Shown: positions 24,687 through 35,029, counted from the stretch's first letter. The stretch: DNA of 64,000 bases from Pseudomonas parasichuanensis (GCF_021601385.1 NZ_BQHO01000019.1:50027-114026); one strand, 5' to 3'. Notes: generated from the letters alone by a model not told the origin. Made by a program: numbers and translations.

Positions 24687-27587
24687 TCAGAGTCCTTCGT
24701 TGAGGATCCGCTCCACGCTGTCGACAAAGTAATCCACACTCGCCCGCGTGGTGCACATCGGCGGCTTGATCTTGAGGATGTTCAGGTAGTCGCCGGTCGG
24801 CTGCATGAAGATCCCCAGTTCGCGCAGGCGGTTGCACAGGTGCATGGTCTCTTGCGTGGCCGGCTCCAGCGTCTGCCGGTCACGCACCAGCTCCAGCCCC
24901 AGGTAGAAGCCCGAGCCATGGGCCGCGCCCGCCAGCGGATACTTATCGACAAGCCCCTGCAACCGCGCCTTGAAATGCCGCCCCACGTCACGGGCGTTGT
25001 CCCACAGCCCTTCATCACGCATCACATCCAGCACCGCCATGCCGACGCGGCAACTGACCGGGCTGCCGCCGGCCGAGGAGAAGAAGTAGCCCTCGGCCTC
25101 CAGCGCCTCGGCGATCTCGCGACGGGTGATCACCGCCCCCAGCGGCTGGCCGTTGCCCATGCCCTTGGCCATGGTGATGATATCCGGCACCACGCCCTGC
25201 TCCTCGAAGCCCCAAAAATACTCGCCCAGGCGTCCGTAGCCCACCTGCACCTCATCGGCGATGCACACCCCGCCGCGCTCGCGCACCTTGGCGTAGGCCG
25301 CCTGCAGGTAGCCCTTGGGCAGCGAGATACCGCCGGCATTGCCGTACACCGGCTCGCAGATCATGCCCGCCAGCTGGCGGCCACGGCCATCGAGGTCGGC
25401 GAGCTTGGCGTCGACATCGCGCAAGTAGTCGGCCGCGCTGTCGGCACCGCGATAGCGGCCACGGAAGGTGTTCGGCGCCTCCACCGGGTGCACCCAGTCC
25501 GGCCGGGTTTCCAGGGCCTGGGGGTTGTCGGCGATGGAGGTGGAGATCGCATCCGTTGCCACCGACCAGCCGTGGTACGCCTCCAGCACGCTGAGCAGGT
25601 CGCGCCCGCCGCTGTAGGCCCAGGCCAGGCGGATCGCCAGGTCGTTGGCCTCGGTGCCGCTGTTGACCAGGAACACCCTGTCGAAGCCTTCCGGCGCCAC
25701 GTCCAACAGGCGCTCGGAGAACTCGGCGATGGCTGCGTAGTGGAAACGCGAGTTGGTGTTGAGCAACGACCATTGGCGCGCCGATTCGGCGACCATGCGC
25801 GGGTGGCCATGGCCGAGCACCGCGACGTTGTTGAGCATGTCCAGGTACGAGCGGCCCTGCATGTCGATCAGGTAGTTGCGCCAGCCGCGTTCGATATGCG
25901 GCGGCTGCTCGTAGTAGTGCTTCTGCGAGCGGGCGAAGCTGGCGTCGCGGCGGGCCAGCAGCGCCTGCGCGTCGGCCAGTGGCTCGGCAGCACAATCGAA
26001 GCCCAGCAGCGCCGAAGGCGAAGGGCACAGCGCCAGCCACGCTGCGGCAGCACTGGGCGTGGCGAAAAACGGCGGCACGGCCTGGCCATCGAGGCACAGC
26101 TGCACGCTGAGGAAGCCACAGGTGGCGCCCAGCGCCTGGCCCCTGGCAAGCAGCTGGCCGTCGGCCGGGGCCTCCTCCAGGCCATTGAGCCAGAGGTTCC
26201 AGTGGGCGGTGCGCAGGCAGCCTCGGTTATCGCCGGCACGCTGCCATACGCCCTCGGCAGGTGCCTGCAGCAGGCTGCCGGGCACCAGGTTAAGTTCCAC
26301 ACCCAAGGCACAGGTGGCGGGCTCTTCGGGGCGGTCGATGTGGGTCTGCGACAGTCGGTACTGGCCGTGCAGGCTGCAGGCCGGCGCGGGTTGGGTCGCC
26401 AGCAGGCGCTGATCGAAGCCCGGCTGCTCCCAGTTGCCGGCCTCGCAGTGCGGGCTGAGCACCCCGAGGTCGACCCGGGTGACCGCCTGCCCAGCAAGTG
26501 CCGGCAACAAAGGCAGGCAGCCGCTGAAGTCGACAGTGCCGGGCCGCTGGCCGGCGGCCTGCAGGATGGCCGCGTCCATCAGCGCGGCAGGCACCGCGCA
26601 GGCGGTGTCGAAGATCTCCCACTCGTGGGCGATGTTGTCACGGGTGTACTGGTTGTGCGGGTCGATCGCCAGCTGCTGCTCACTGCTCAGCACCAGTACG
26701 GCGGCACGCAGCTGCACCAGCGGCCAGAGCGCTTGCAATTCGGCCGTTTCAAGCGGGTTGGCGGCGTGGTAGGCGGCCACCGCTGGCAAGATGCGCAGCG
26801 GGTCGCCTTCGGCGTGATGCAACAGCGCTGAACAGGTCACCGACAGGTCGGCGATGCGCCAGCTGCGCAGCAGGTCACCGAAGTCGATCACACCCTGCAC
26901 GTGCCACTCACGTTGCCCGTCACGCGCCCAGACCACGTTGTCGTCGGTGATGTCCAGGTGCACGGCCTGGGTCGGCAGTTGCCCGACCAGTGGTGCCAGC
27001 CTGTCTGCGGCCTGGCGGGCCAGGGCCGCGACCTGCTGGCGGCGTGCCGGATCGGTGAGCACCGGCAGCAGGTGCTCGACCAGTGCCAGGGCGTGACGCG
27101 GGTCCCACTGCAAGGTGCGGTCCAGGCCCGGATGCTCGAAACCTGCCAGTGCCTGGTCGACCTGGGCGCACAGCCTGCCCAGCTCAGCCACCACGGACAC
27201 CGGCAGGTGCTTGAGACGGGTCAGCGGCTGGCCGTCGATATAACTGAGCAGCCGCACCCGCAGGGGTTGGCCGTCGACCTCAAGCGCCAGCAGCGCCTCA
27301 CCGGCAAGCGACGGCTGCACCTGCGGCACCGGCACGCCACGCTCGCGCAAATACGCCAGGGCGGCGTGCTGGGCCTGCAATTCGACTTCGGCGTAGCTGC
27401 CGTGGCAGGCCTTGAGCACGTAGCGCCCCTGGGCGCTGTCGACGCGGAAATTCACATCCTGCTGGCTACCCAGTGCCTCCAACTCGCCCCGCAGGTCATA
27501 ATGCGAGCGCAGCAGGGCATGGGCCTGGGCTTCACCGAGTGAAGGGCTGGGCTGGCTCGAACGCTGGATCAGGGTGCTCAGGGGCAT
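24687..27587 (-). CDS. Kinase-like / hybrid-motif / class III aminotransferase fusion
   Basis: This is a 966-residue three-part cytoplasmic protein. Residues about 25-320 resemble aminoglycoside/choline kinase-like phosphotransferases, with DVNFRVDSAQGRYVLKAC, TQAVHLDITDDNVVW (Brenner-type HxDxxxxN) and GVIDFGDLLRSW. About 330-530 includes a peptidase-M23-like duplicated hybrid motif without obvious zinc ligands. The rest is a class III PLP aminotransferase with EANDLAIRLAW, IADEVQVGYGRLGEYF and the PLP lysine in TMAKGMGNGQPLGAV. Such fusions occur in proteobacteria and relate to phospho-lyases for phosphoethanolamine or phosphohydroxylysine, suggesting kinase and lyase steps in one chain. 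The start at 27587 (MPLSTLIQ) is chosen by similarity. Substrate unknown. Confidence 0.85.
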   Translation of the reverse strand: MPLSTLIQRSSQPSPSLGEAQAHALLRSHYDLRGELEALGSQQDVNFRVDSAQGRYVLKACHGSYAEVELQAQHAALAYLRERGVPVPQVQPSLAGEALLALEVDGQPLRVRLLSYIDGQPLTRLKHLPVSVVAELGRLCAQVDQALAGFEHPGLDRTLQWDPRHALALVEHLLPVLTDPARRQQVAALARQAADRLAPLVGQLPTQAVHLDITDDNVVWARDGQREWHVQGVIDFGDLLRSWRIADLSVTCSALLHHAEGDPLRILPAVAAYHAANPLETAELQALWPLVQLRAAVLVLSSEQQLAIDPHNQYTRDNIAHEWEIFDTACAVPAALMDAAILQAAGQRPGTVDFSGCLPLLPALAGQAVTRVDLGVLSPHCEAGNWEQPGFDQRLLATQPAPACSLHGQYRLSQTHIDRPEEPATCALGVELNLVPGSLLQAPAEGVWQRAGDNRGCLRTAHWNLWLNGLEEAPADGQLLARGQALGATCGFLSVQLCLDGQAVPPFFATPSAAAAWLALCPSPSALLGFDCAAEPLADAQALLARRDASFARSQKHYYEQPPHIERGWRNYLIDMQGRSYLDMLNNVAVLGHGHPRMVAESARQWSLLNTNSRFHYAAIAEFSERLLDVAPEGFDRVFLVNSGTEANDLAIRLAWAYSGGRDLLSVLEAYHGWSVATDAISTSIADNPQALETRPDWVHPVEAPNTFRGRYRGADSAADYLRDVDAKLADLDGRGRQLAGMICEPVYGNAGGISLPKGYLQAAYAKVRERGGVCIADEVQVGYGRLGEYFWGFEEQGVVPDIITMAKGMGNGQPLGAVITRREIAEALEAEGYFFSSAGGSPVSCRVGMAVLDVMRDEGLWDNARDVGRHFKARLQGLVDKYPLAGAAHGSGFYLGLELVRDRQTLEPATQETMHLCNRLRELGIFMQPTGDYLNILKIKPPMCTTRASVDYFVDSVERILNEGL

Positions 27588-27756
27588 GGGGTGTGGCCTC
27601 GTTTTTTTGCCGCTTATATCGCCACTACTGTTGCCGTTATTCAAGAGGCAGCTCGCACCAGGCGACGGACATCGCGCGCCAGCACGATTTACGACGAGCG
27701 GCTACAAACAAACCAGCTAGGCTTTTCGCCAAAGCCATCAGCAAAGGCACTTGCAC

Positions 27757-28839
27757 ATGCGCATTCTTGTTACCGGCGGCGCCGGCTTCATCGGCTCTGC
27801 CCTGATCCGCCACCTGATCGGCAACACCGAGCATGAGGTGCTCAACCTCGACAAGTTGACCTACGCGGGCAACCTGGAATCGCTGCAGCCCATTGCCAGC
27901 AACAGCCGCTATGAATTCGTCCAGGCCGACATCGCCGACCAGGCCACGGTTGCCAAGGTGCTGGAACGCTTCCAGCCCCAGGCGATCATGCACCTGGCGG
28001 CCGAGTCCCATGTGGACCGCTCCATCGACGGCCCCGCGGCCTTCATCCAGACCAACATCGTCGGCACCTACGCCCTGCTCGAAGCCACCCGCGCCTGGTG
28101 GTCCCGGCTGCCGGCGGCGCAGCGCGACGCTTTTCGCTTCCACCATATCTCCACCGATGAGGTGTATGGCGACCTGCATGGCGTCGACGACCTGTTCACC
28201 GAAACCACGCCTTACGCGCCCAGCTCGCCCTATTCGGCCAGCAAGGCGGCGTCCGACCACCTGGTCCGCGCCTGGCAGCGCACCTATGGGCTGCCGGTAC
28301 TGCTGACCAATTGCTCGAACAACTACGGGCCCTACCATTTCCCGGAAAAACTGATCCCGCTGATGATCCTCAACGCCCTGGCTGGCAAAGCGCTGCCGGT
28401 GTATGGCAACGGCCAGCAGGTGCGCGACTGGCTGTACGTCGAGGACCACGCAAGGGCGCTGATCAAGGTGGTGACCGAGGGCCAGGTCGGCGAGACCTAC
28501 AACATCGGCGGGCACAACGAGCAGAAGAACATCGACGTGGTGCACATGCTGTGCGCGCTGCTCGAAGAGCTTGCGCCCGACCACCCAGCCGGCGTTGCGC
28601 GCTATGAAGACTTGATCACCTACGTGCAGGACCGCCCCGGCCACGACCTGCGCTATGCCATCGACGCCGGCAAGATCGAACGCGAGCTGGGCTGGGTCCC
28701 CGAAGAAACCTTCGCAAGCGGTCTGCGCAAGACCGTGCAGTGGTACCTGAACAACCTTGAATGGTGTCGCCGCGTGCAGGACGGCAGCTATCAAGGTGAG
28801 CGCCTGGGCAACTCCAACATCAAGGACTTGATCGCATGA
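27757..28839 (+). CDS. rmlB: dTDP-glucose 4,6-dehydratase
   Basis: RmlB is the second step of dTDP-L-rhamnose synthesis for O-antigen or lipopolysaccharide core. The 360-residue short-chain dehydrogenase has the NAD motif TGGAGFIG near residue 6-13, [14 protein letters not shown], the catalytic [10 protein letters not shown], and YxxxK in [10 protein letters not shown]. The ATG at 27757 has AAAGG 9 nt upstream. It is first of the rmlBACD operon and overlaps rmlA by 4 bp. The upstream gene is divergent. Confidence 0.97.
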   Translation: MRILVTGGAGFIGSALIRHLIGNTEHEVLNLDKLTYAGNLESLQPIASNSRYEFVQADIADQATVAKVLERFQPQAIMHLAAESHVDRSIDGPAAFIQTNIVGTYALLEATRAWWSRLPAAQRDAFRFHHISTDEVYGDLHGVDDLFTETTPYAPSSPYSASKAASDHLVRAWQRTYGLPVLLTNCSNNYGPYHFPEKLIPLMILNALAGKALPVYGNGQQVRDWLYVEDHARALIKVVTEGQVGETYNIGGHNEQKNIDVVHMLCALLEELAPDHPAGVARYEDLITYVQDRPGHDLRYAIDAGKIERELGWVPEETFASGLRKTVQWYLNNLEWCRRVQDGSYQGERLGNSNIKDLIA

Positions 28840-29711
28840 CCAAAGGTATCGTTCTGGCCGGTGGCTCCGGCACCCGCCTGCATCCCATCACCCTCGGCGT
28901 CTCCAAGCAACTGCTGCCGATCTACGACAAACCGATGATCTACTACCCGGTCTCGGTGCTGATGCTCGCCGGGATCCGCGACATCCTGCTGATTTCCACG
29001 CCCCAGGACCTGCCGCAGTACAAGAACCTGTTCGGCGACGGCCACCCGTTCGGCCTCAACATCAGCTACGCCGAACAACCCTCGCCGGACGGGCTGGCCC
29101 AGGCCTTCCTGATCGGCGAGGAGTTCATTGGCGACGACTCGGTGTGCCTGATCCTGGGCGACAACATCTTCCATGGGCAGAGCTTCACCGAACAGCTGCA
29201 ACGCGCCGTGAAACATGAGTCGGGGGCCACCGTGTTCGGCTACTGGGTCAAGGACCCCGAGCGCTTCGGCGTGGTCGAGTTCGATAAGCAGGGTAACGCG
29301 CTGTCCATCGAGGAAAAGCCACTGCAGCCCAAGTCCAGCTATGCCGTGACCGGCCTGTATTTCTACGACAACGATGTGGTGCGCATCGCCAAGGACGTAC
29401 GCCCCTCGGCACGCGGCGAGCTGGAGATCACCGACATCACCAACGCCTACCTCAAACGCGGCGACCTGCGCGTGGAGCGTTTCGGCCGCGGCTTTGCCTG
29501 GCTCGACACCGGCACCCATGAGAGCCTGCTGGAAGCCTCGCAGTACGTGCAGACCATCGAGAACCGCCAAGGGCTGAAAGTGGCCTGCCTGGAAGAAATC
29601 GCCTTCAACCAGGGCTGGATCAGCCGTGAAGAGCTGTTGGCCAAGGCCGAAAAACTGAAGAAGACCGGGTACGGTCAATACCTGGGCAAACTGGCAGAAG
29701 AATCTGCATGA
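28836..29711 (+). CDS. rmlA: Glucose-1-phosphate thymidylyltransferase
   Basis: RmlA makes dTDP-glucose from glucose-1-phosphate and dTTP, the first step to dTDP-rhamnose, and is normally feedback-inhibited by dTDP-rhamnose. The 291-residue protein has the nucleotidyltransferase motif [20 protein letters not shown] at the N-terminus, then [20 protein letters not shown] and [17 protein letters not shown]. It overlaps rmlB and rmlC by ATGA junctions. Confidence 0.97.
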   Translation: MTKGIVLAGGSGTRLHPITLGVSKQLLPIYDKPMIYYPVSVLMLAGIRDILLISTPQDLPQYKNLFGDGHPFGLNISYAEQPSPDGLAQAFLIGEEFIGDDSVCLILGDNIFHGQSFTEQLQRAVKHESGATVFGYWVKDPERFGVVEFDKQGNALSIEEKPLQPKSSYAVTGLYFYDNDVVRIAKDVRPSARGELEITDITNAYLKRGDLRVERFGRGFAWLDTGTHESLLEASQYVQTIENRQGLKVACLEEIAFNQGWISREELLAKAEKLKKTGYGQYLGKLAEESA

Positions 29712-30256
29712 ACATCATTGCCACCGACATACCCGACGTCCTGATCATCGAACCCAAAGTGTTCGGTGACAGCCGCGGTTTTTTCTTCGAAAGCTTCAAT
29801 GCCCGGGTGTTCGCCGAGCTCACCGGGTTCAAGGGCGGCTTCGTCCAGGACAACCACTCACGCTCGGAGCACAACGTGCTGCGCGGCCTGCACTACCAGG
29901 TGCAGAACACCCAGGGCAAGCTGGTGCGGGTGGTTCACGGCGAAGTGCTGGACGTGGCGGTGGACGTGCGCCGCAGCTCCAGGACCTGCGGCCAGTGGGT
30001 TGCGGTGCGCCTGTCCGCCGAGAACCGTCGCCAGTTGTGGATCCCGCCCGGCTTTGCCCATGGCTTCGTGGTGCTGAGCGATTCGGCCGAGTTCCTGTAC
30101 AAGACCACCGATTACTACAACCCCGCTGCCGAGCACTGCATCCGCTGGGATGATCCCGACCTGAACATCGACTGGCAGTTGAAGGGTGTAGCGCCAAAGC
30201 TTTCCGACAAGGACAAGCTGGGCAAGCGCTTCGCCGAACTGAGCCTGCTGCCATGA
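29708..30256 (+). CDS. rmlC: dTDP-4-dehydrorhamnose 3,5-epimerase
   Basis: RmlC epimerises dTDP-4-keto-6-deoxyglucose at C3 and C5. The 182-residue cupin has [20 protein letters not shown] with the catalytic His, [10 protein letters not shown], the [10 protein letters not shown] motif and the active-site Tyr in [11 protein letters not shown]. It overlaps both neighbours by 4 bp, in the order rmlB-rmlA-rmlC-rmlD rather than the rmlBDAC order of P. aeruginosa. Confidence 0.96.
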   Translation: MNIIATDIPDVLIIEPKVFGDSRGFFFESFNARVFAELTGFKGGFVQDNHSRSEHNVLRGLHYQVQNTQGKLVRVVHGEVLDVAVDVRRSSRTCGQWVAVRLSAENRRQLWIPPGFAHGFVVLSDSAEFLYKTTDYYNPAAEHCIRWDDPDLNIDWQLKGVAPKLSDKDKLGKRFAELSLLP

Positions 30257-31113
30257 AAATCCTTGTCTGCGGCCGCAATGGCCAGGTGGCCCAGGCACTG
30301 CAAGGCGCGCTGGCCGGCCTGGGCGAGGTCCACCTGCTGGGCCGCGAGCAGCTTGACCTTGCCCACCCGGAGCAGTTGCGCGCGCCGCTGCGCGAAATGG
30401 CGCCCGGCCTGATCATCAATGCCGCGGCCTACACCGCCGTGGACCAGGCCGAAAGCGAGCCGCAACTGGCCTTTGCCATCAACGCCGAAGCCCCCCGGGT
30501 GCTCGCCGAAGAGGCCGCGCGCCTGGACGTGCCGCTGGTCCACTACTCCACCGACTATGTCTTCGATGGCAGCAAGACGGCGCCCTATGTCGAGGACGAT
30601 GCACCGAACCCGCTGGGCGTCTATGGCCGCAGCAAGCTGGCCGGCGAACAGGCCATCGCTGCAGTCGGTGGCAAGCACCTGATCCTGCGCACCAGCTGGG
30701 TTTACTCGCGGCACGGGCGCAACTTCCTGCTGACCATGCAGCGCCTGCTGCAGGAGCGCCCGCAATTGAAGGTGGTGAACGACCAGATCGGCGCACCCAC
30801 CTGGGCCGGCACCCTTGCCGCCAGCACCCGCGCCCTGATCGAGCGCTGGCAACAGGGCCAGCCCGGCGCCTGGGGCACCTACCACCTGACCGCACAGGGC
30901 CACACGTCGTGGTTCGGCTTCGCCCAGGCCATCGCTGAACAGCTCAAGGCCCAGGGACTGCCTTGCGCCGAGCTGCTGCCGATCGCGTCAAGCGAGTACC
31001 CCACACCCGCGCACAGGCCGCTCAACTCGCGCCTGGACTGCTCGCGCCTGGTGCGCGAATGGCAGGTTGCGCAGCCGCACTGGCATCAGGCGCTGATCGA
31101 CTGCCTCAACTAG
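30253..31113 (+). CDS. rmlD: dTDP-4-dehydrorhamnose reductase
   Basis: RmlD completes dTDP-L-rhamnose synthesis using NAD(P)H. The 286-residue short-chain reductase begins [20 protein letters not shown] and has NAAAYTAVDQAESE, the VHYSTDYVFDG motif, the catalytic YGRSKLAGE, and a C-terminal substrate domain (PTPAHRPLNSRLDCSR). It overlaps rmlC by 4 bp and ends the operon. The sensor-kinase gene starts 38 bp on. Confidence 0.96.
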   Translation: MKILVCGRNGQVAQALQGALAGLGEVHLLGREQLDLAHPEQLRAPLREMAPGLIINAAAYTAVDQAESEPQLAFAINAEAPRVLAEEAARLDVPLVHYSTDYVFDGSKTAPYVEDDAPNPLGVYGRSKLAGEQAIAAVGGKHLILRTSWVYSRHGRNFLLTMQRLLQERPQLKVVNDQIGAPTWAGTLAASTRALIERWQQGQPGAWGTYHLTAQGHTSWFGFAQAIAEQLKAQGLPCAELLPIASSEYPTPAHRPLNSRLDCSRLVREWQVAQPHWHQALIDCLN

Positions 31114-31151
31114 CGCATAATTGCGCCAGACTCTTCTGGCGCCCTCAAGCG

Positions 31152-32966
31152 ATGATCCCCAAACCCACGCCGCCTCGCCGCCCCCGCTGGCGCAGCCTCG
31201 CCCTCTTGGCACTGTGCCTGACCCCACTGCTGTGGCCCCTGCATCACCTGGCCGAGCGCTACTACCAGGACGAACTGGCCTCGCAGAACCGCCAGACCCT
31301 CGACCTCTATGTCGCCAACCTGCTCGGCACCCTGCACCGCTACGAGACCCTGCCGCAGATCCTCGGCGAACTGCCGGCCCTGCGCGGCGTGCTGGCCGAC
31401 CCGTTCAAGCTCGAGGCGGTGACCAACGCCAACCGCCTGCTCAAGCACATCACCCAGCAGACCGGTGCCGAAGTGATGTACCTGATGGATGTCAGCGGCA
31501 ACACCCTGGCCGCCTCCAACTGGGACAAGCAGGACAGCTTCGTCGGCCGCAACTTCTCGTTCCGGCCGTACTTCATCGAAGCCATGGACGGCCACCTGGG
31601 GCGCTTCTTCGGCCAGGGCACCACATCGGCCAAGCGCGGCTACTTCTTCGCCGCCGCCGTGCACGACCGTGAGCGGGTGATCGGCGTGCTGGTGGTCAAG
31701 GTCGACCTCGACCACACCGAAACCCTCTGGGGCCGCACCCCCGAACAGCTGCTGCTGACCGACCAGAACGGCGTGGTGGTGCTCACCTCGCGCCCGGACT
31801 GGCGCTTTCGCGCTACCCGTGAGCTGACCGAAGCCGAGCGCCAGGCGATCATCGCCATCCAGCCGTACCCGACCCAGGCGCCGCAGCCGTTGAGCCTGAA
31901 CCACGACGCCTGGCTCACCCAAACCCGCGACATCAAGGAAACCGGTTGGCAGGTCAGCATCCTCGCGCCGCGCACCCTGGTCGACCGCTCGGTGCAGACG
32001 GTCATGGCCATCGGCGCCGGTGCGCTGCTGGTGACCATGCTGTTGGCCGGCCTGGTGATGCAGCGCCGCCGCCACTACATCGACCGCATCGACTTCGAGG
32101 CGCGCGCCCGCCATGAGCTGGAAAACCGCGTGGTAGAGCGCACTGCCGACCTCGAAGGCCTCAACACCCGACTCAAAAGCGCGGTGCTTGAGCGCGAGAA
32201 CGCCCAGCAGGAGCTGGTGCGCGCCCAGGACGAGCTGGTCCAGGCCGGCAAGCTGTCGGTGCTCGGCACCATGTCGGCGAGCATCAGCCACGAACTCAAC
32301 CAGCCACTGGCGGCCATCCGCAGCTACGCCGAAAACGCCGAGATCCTGCTCGACCACCAGCGCACCGAAGACGTGCGCGGCAACCTCAAGCTGATTGGCG
32401 AGCTGACCGGGCGCATGGCGTCGATCATCGCCCACCTGCGCGCCTTCGCCCGCCGCGACCGCCACGCCCCGGAGAGCGTGGCCCTGCAGCCGGCGCTGGA
32501 CGACGCCCTGGCGCTGCTGGCCAAGCGCCGCCGGGCCATGGCGGTGGAGCTGGTGCGTGACCTGCCGGAGGCCACCCTGTGGGTGCAGGCCGGCGAAACG
32601 CGCCTGCGCCAGGTGCTGGGCAACCTGCTGGCCAATGCCCTGGACGCCCTCACCGAAAAAGCCAACCCGCGCAAGCTGTGGCTGAGTGCCGAACGCCAGG
32701 ACGATTGCGTCTACCTGTACATTCGCGACAACGGCCCAGGCTTCAGCCGCCAGGCCCTGGAACACGCCAAGGAGCCCTTCTTCACCACCAAGACCCGCAC
32801 CCAGGGCCTGGGGCTGGGGCTGGCCATCTGCGAAAGCCTGATGCGCGCCCTGGGCGGTGAGCTGCTGCTGGCCAACCACCCGGAAGGCGGCGCCCTGCTG
32901 ACCCTGCAACTGCGCGTGGCCACGCCCGGCGCCAACCTGCAATCTTCGGAGGACACCTCGGCATGA
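31152..32966 (+). CDS. dctB: DctB-type C4-dicarboxylate sensor histidine kinase
   Basis: This is a 604-residue inner-membrane kinase. An N-terminal helix (about 16-35) precedes a periplasmic double-PAS-like sensor containing NFSFRPYFIEAMDG and SAKRGYFFAAAVHDRERVIG, as in DctB. A second helix (about 290-312) and a coiled-coil linker follow. The phospho-acceptor is the His of SASISHELNQPLAAIRSYAE, and the ATPase has NLLANALDAL, IRDNGPGFS and GLGLGLAIC. It overlaps dctD by 4 bp. The family senses succinate, fumarate or malate; no transporter gene is adjacent, so the target is elsewhere. The ATG at 31152 is chosen because the membrane helix follows. Confidence 0.9.
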   Translation: MIPKPTPPRRPRWRSLALLALCLTPLLWPLHHLAERYYQDELASQNRQTLDLYVANLLGTLHRYETLPQILGELPALRGVLADPFKLEAVTNANRLLKHITQQTGAEVMYLMDVSGNTLAASNWDKQDSFVGRNFSFRPYFIEAMDGHLGRFFGQGTTSAKRGYFFAAAVHDRERVIGVLVVKVDLDHTETLWGRTPEQLLLTDQNGVVVLTSRPDWRFRATRELTEAERQAIIAIQPYPTQAPQPLSLNHDAWLTQTRDIKETGWQVSILAPRTLVDRSVQTVMAIGAGALLVTMLLAGLVMQRRRHYIDRIDFEARARHELENRVVERTADLEGLNTRLKSAVLERENAQQELVRAQDELVQAGKLSVLGTMSASISHELNQPLAAIRSYAENAEILLDHQRTEDVRGNLKLIGELTGRMASIIAHLRAFARRDRHAPESVALQPALDDALALLAKRRRAMAVELVRDLPEATLWVQAGETRLRQVLGNLLANALDALTEKANPRKLWLSAERQDDCVYLYIRDNGPGFSRQALEHAKEPFFTTKTRTQGLGLGLAICESLMRALGGELLLANHPEGGALLTLQLRVATPGANLQSSEDTSA

Positions 32967-34375
32967 CCACCGAGACACTGATCGACAGCCACGCCCAGGT
33001 GATCCTGGTCGATGACGACCCGCACCTGCGCCAGGCGCTGAGCCAAACCCTGGACCTCGCCGGGCTCAAGGTGGTGGCGCTGGCCGATGCCCAGGGCCTG
33101 GCCGAACGCATCGAGGCCGACTGGCCGGGCGTGGTGGTCAGCGACATCCGCATGCCCGGCATCGATGGCCTGCAACTGCTGGAGCAACTGCACGCCCGCG
33201 ACAGCGAGCTGCCCGTGCTGCTGATCACCGGCCACGGCGATGTACCGCTGGCGGTGCAGGCGATGCGTGCCGGGGCCTACGACTTCCTCGAAAAACCCTT
33301 CGCCACCGACGCCCTGCTCGACAGCGTGCGCCGTGCCCTGGCCCTGCGCCGGTTGGTGCTGGACAACCGCAGCCTGCGCCTGGCGCTGAGCGACCGCCAG
33401 CAACTGGCCACGCGCCTGGTCGGCCTGTCGCCAGCCATGCTGCGCCTGCGCGAGCAGATCGGCGCCCTCGCCGGTACCCGCGCCGATGTGCTCATCCTCG
33501 GTGAGACCGGCGCGGGCAAGGAAGTGGTGGCGCGCGCCCTGCACGACCTGTCGAGCCGCCGCGACGGCCCGTTCGTGGCGATCAACGCTGGCGCCCTGGC
33601 CGAATCGGTGGTCGAGAGCGAGTTGTTCGGCCATGAGCCAGGGGCGTTCACCGGGGCGCAGAAGCGCCGCATCGGCAAGTTCGAGTTCGCCAACGGTGGC
33701 ACGCTGTTCCTCGACGAGATCGAGAGCATGAGCCTGGATGTGCAGGTCAAGCTGCTGCGCCTGTTGCAGGAGCGGGTGGTCGAGCGCCTGGGTGGCAACC
33801 AGCTGATCCCGCTGGACATCCGCATCATCGCCGCGACCAAGGAAGACCTGCGCCAAGCCGCCGACCAGGGCCGCTTCCGCGCCGACCTGTACTACCGCCT
33901 CAATGTGGCGCCGCTGCGCATCCCGGCACTGCGCGAGCGTGGCGATGACATCCTGGTGCTGTTCCAGCATTTCGCCGATGCCGCCAGCGAGCGCCACGGC
34001 CTGGCGCCCCACAGCCTGCAACCGGCCCAGCGCGCCATGCTGCTGCGCCACGAATGGCCAGGCAACGTGCGCGAACTGCAAAACGCCGCCGAACGCTTCG
34101 CCCTGGGGTTGGAACTGGCGCTCGACGGCCAGCCGGCGGCCAGCGCCAGCGACATTCACCTACCCGCACCGAGCGGCAACCTCAGCGAACAGGTCGAGCA
34201 GTTCGAACGCTCGCTGATCGCCGCCGAACTGGCCCAGCCCCACAGTTCCATGCGCAGCCTTGCCGAGGCCCTCGGTGTCCCGCGCAAGACTCTGCACGAC
34301 AAGCTGCGCAAGCATGGCCTGAACTTCGACGGTGCCAGCGGCGGGCACGACGACCATGAGGACAACCGTCAATGA
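32963..34375 (+). CDS. dctD: DctD-type sigma-54-dependent response regulator
   Basis: This is a 470-residue enhancer-binding activator paired with the upstream kinase. The receiver has Asp61 in VVVSDIRMPGIDGL. The AAA+ domain has Walker A GETGAGKE, the sigma-54 contact loop GAFTGA, Walker B GGTLFLDEIE and the arginine-finger region YYRLNVAPLRIP. A Fis-type helix-turn-helix is at the C-terminus (SLAEALGVPRKTLHDKLRKH). It should activate C4-dicarboxylate transport genes elsewhere by analogy. It overlaps the next gene by 4 bp. Confidence 0.93.
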   Translation: MTTETLIDSHAQVILVDDDPHLRQALSQTLDLAGLKVVALADAQGLAERIEADWPGVVVSDIRMPGIDGLQLLEQLHARDSELPVLLITGHGDVPLAVQAMRAGAYDFLEKPFATDALLDSVRRALALRRLVLDNRSLRLALSDRQQLATRLVGLSPAMLRLREQIGALAGTRADVLILGETGAGKEVVARALHDLSSRRDGPFVAINAGALAESVVESELFGHEPGAFTGAQKRRIGKFEFANGGTLFLDEIESMSLDVQVKLLRLLQERVVERLGGNQLIPLDIRIIAATKEDLRQAADQGRFRADLYYRLNVAPLRIPALRERGDDILVLFQHFADAASERHGLAPHSLQPAQRAMLLRHEWPGNVRELQNAAERFALGLELALDGQPAASASDIHLPAPSGNLSEQVEQFERSLIAAELAQPHSSMRSLAEALGVPRKTLHDKLRKHGLNFDGASGGHDDHEDNRQ

Positions 34376-34827
34376 GCACCGACAGCCAGTACCTGCAAAC
34401 CGTACTGCACAGCGACATTCCCCTGACCCGCGAGATGGGCATGGCAGTCCTCGACTGGCAGGGCCATTGCCTGCGCCTGCAACTGCCGCTGGCCCCCAAC
34501 GTCAACCACAAGAGCACCATGTTCGGCGGCAGCCTGTACTGCGGCGCGGTGCTGGTGGGTTGGGGCTGGCTGCACCTGCGCCTGCGCGAGCTGGGCATCG
34601 ATGACGGGCACATCGTCATCCAGGAGGGGCAGATCAGTTATCCGCTGCCGGTGACCGGTACCGCCGTGGCGCGTTGCCCGGCGCCGGACGAGAAGGCCTG
34701 GGAGCGGTTCCTGACGATGTACCAGCGCCGCGGGCGGGCGCGGTTGACGTTGGAGACGGTGGTGAGCAACGAGGGCAGTGACGAGCCTGCGGTGAGGTTC
34801 AGCGGGCAGTACGTGCTGCACCGTTGA
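34372..34827 (+). CDS. YiiD-C-domain thioesterase-like hotdog protein
   Basis: This is a 151-residue predicted cytoplasmic hotdog-fold protein. NHKSTMFGGSLYCGAVLVGW and VIQEGQISYPLPVTG are typical of the putative thioesterase domain found at the C-terminus of YiiD. Its start overlaps dctD by 4 bp, so it is probably co-transcribed with the two-component genes. Substrate unknown. Confidence 0.82.
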   Translation: MSTDSQYLQTVLHSDIPLTREMGMAVLDWQGHCLRLQLPLAPNVNHKSTMFGGSLYCGAVLVGWGWLHLRLRELGIDDGHIVIQEGQISYPLPVTGTAVARCPAPDEKAWERFLTMYQRRGRARLTLETVVSNEGSDEPAVRFSGQYVLHR

Positions 34828-34880
34828 GATTCCCGGCAGGCGGCGGTGTAGAGGATTCTTTTTCAAGCGCACCGCGCACC

Positions 34881-35029
34881 CTGTGGGAGCGGCTTCAGCC
34901 GCGAAACAGGCGGTGCGGTGGATGGCACCGGCGTTGCCGGTGTTCGCGGCTGAAGCCGCTCCCACAGGGCCCTGCTAAATCTGAAGGTTATGTGCAGTTC
35001 TGTGGGAGCGGCGGTTCGCCGCTGCGACT
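34881..35029. repeat. REP cluster (pair plus third copy), GCGGCT type
   Basis: TGTGGGAGCGGCTTCAGCCG (34883) and its inverse ending near 34967 form a pair. A third copy with a variant centre, TGTGGGAGCGGCGGTTCGCC, follows at 35001. They fill the gap between the convergent yiiD-like and cysQ genes. Confidence 0.88.

Noticed and set aside
24840-26831. Plus-strand open frame of about 663 codons opposite the aminotransferase fusion
   Set aside because: No recognisable domain, unusual composition, and the opposite strand has conserved domains throughout.
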